DNA from: JAFEDN01 sp963844565
Lineage (GTDB): Bacteria; Pseudomonadota; Gammaproteobacteria; Coxiellales; Coxiellaceae
Direction: 5' to 3'
Assembly (NCBI GenBank): GCA_963844565.1
Contig: CAWJON010000001.1
Location: forward strand, 469,295-533,294
DNA: 64,000 bases
Made by a program: the position numbers and the translations under genes. A model generated the notes under the pieces. That model saw only the letters and a list, made by a program, of their open reading frames with translations. It was not told where the DNA came from and searched no databases. Below, piece by piece: positions 63,511-64,000 of the stretch. Position 1 is the stretch's first letter, and every line of letters starts with the position of its first letter.

Positions 63511-64000
63511 TATAATCTTTCAATTTGATTCATCCAGGCAAAACCCAATAATGGATGGTCATAATTTTTTGTTAAAGCTATCGCTTTAAAAGCTTCGCCC
63601 ATTTCTTGGGGCAGAGTCAAACGTTTTATTTGTTCTGCTAGGATATGATGATTTTTAAACGCGTGCTCGTTATTCATCTCTTCAGTAATACCGAGACTTA
63701 ACAAAAAACCTGCTTGGTGAATATAACCCGCCACATCAAGATCGTGGTTAGTGGCGGCAATGGCGACCGCTGTAAAATCAACCTGTGAAGTAATATCTTG
63801 AATCCCAGGCCACCAAAAAGGATTGTCGTGAACCAGATGATGGTAATGACAAACAAAGGTGCCGCAGGCGCGTTCTTTATGGTAGTACTCTCGTTGAGCC
63901 ATGCCGTAATCGGTAATCAAAATGACTCCCTCTGTTAAAAGTTCAGCAATATTTTTTATCCAAGGTGCTAAGTATAAATTAATTTCTGACGTATATCCTC
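63510..64000 (-). CDS. MidA-family class I SAM-dependent methyltransferase (5' end outside window)
   Basis: The last 163 codons of a gene entering from beyond 64000. It reads SEINLYLAPWIKNIAELLTEGVILITDYGMAQREYYH, CHYHHLVHDNPFWWPGIQDITSQVDFTAVAIAA: the C-terminal part of the MidA/NDUFAF7 (DUF185) family. The eukaryotic member methylates a complex I subunit; the bacterial role is unclear. The internal ATG at 63920 is not the true start because the family frame continues upstream of it. Confidence 0.88.
   Translation of the reverse strand, partial: GYTSEINLYLAPWIKNIAELLTEGVILITDYGMAQREYYHKERACGTFVCHYHHLVHDNPFWWPGIQDITSQVDFTAVAIAATNHDLDVAGYIHQAGFLLSLGITEEMNNEHAFKNHHILAEQIKRLTLPQEMGEAFKAIALTKNYDHPLLGFAWMNQIERL

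Overview
The window looks like a chromosome segment from an AT-rich, host-associated gammaproteobacterium, most likely of the order Legionellales (Coxiella/Legionella-like). The evidence is gammaproteobacterial core operons (groESL, tolA-tolB-pal-ybgF, parC, priA, efp-epmA, psd-cca, pdxB, coq7), two large ankyrin-repeat proteins, several effector-like genes, and a near-consensus PmrA-type box in front of one of them. The taxonomic call is inference. I see no rRNA, tRNA or CRISPR array.

Layout. 1-9.5 kb: the end of an efflux operon (lipoprotein adaptor and TolC-like channel), pdxB, four small exported proteins including a cupredoxin, an AlbA_2/ATPase regulator, and groESL behind a sigma32-type promoter. 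9.5-19.5 kb: acnA broken by one extra base, a GST, two tiny membrane proteins, a YgjP-type metallopeptidase, a foldback repeat, the parC-PH-phr operon and coq7. 19.5-24.7 kb: a type IV AbiE toxin-antitoxin pair with a readable operator, a cyclic-nucleotide-binding/CPBP fusion and a DUF2807-like protein. 24.8-29.7 kb: an arginine-to-polyamine operon (speA, aguA, aguB, deoxyhypusine-synthase-like gene). 29.8-36 kb: a response regulator carrying an apparent in-frame repeat insertion, relBE with a partial duplicate, and a 1122-residue ankyrin protein. 36-47.6 kb: the tol genes without tolQR, a second ankyrin protein, priA, a MATCAP-like metallopeptidase, efp and epmA.

47.6-61.5 kb is an accessory island between the convergent 3' ends of epmA and psd. 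It contains truncated copies of both flanking genes. Its left part is bounded by direct repeats of the epmA 3' end and carries an integrase relic and a DprA-like/phosphoribosyltransferase pair resembling the PsyrTA toxin-antitoxin family. The middle has decayed AlbA_2 and HigA genes, a DUF4143 ATPase and a complete IS30 element. The right part looks like a tandem duplication of a unit phosphatase / cysteine-protease-like gene / psd; the first copy is decayed and has a vWA operon inside it.

The most interesting gene is at 60297-61472. It has the Gln-x5-Cys signature and an upstream His expected of a CE-clan (YopJ/Ulp1-like) enzyme, ends in a CaaX-type tail (Cys-Ile-Ile-Leu after two more cysteines), and follows a 16/18 match to the PmrA box. 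These features together suggest a secreted effector that the host would prenylate. The window ends with psd, cca and part of a MidA-type methyltransferase.
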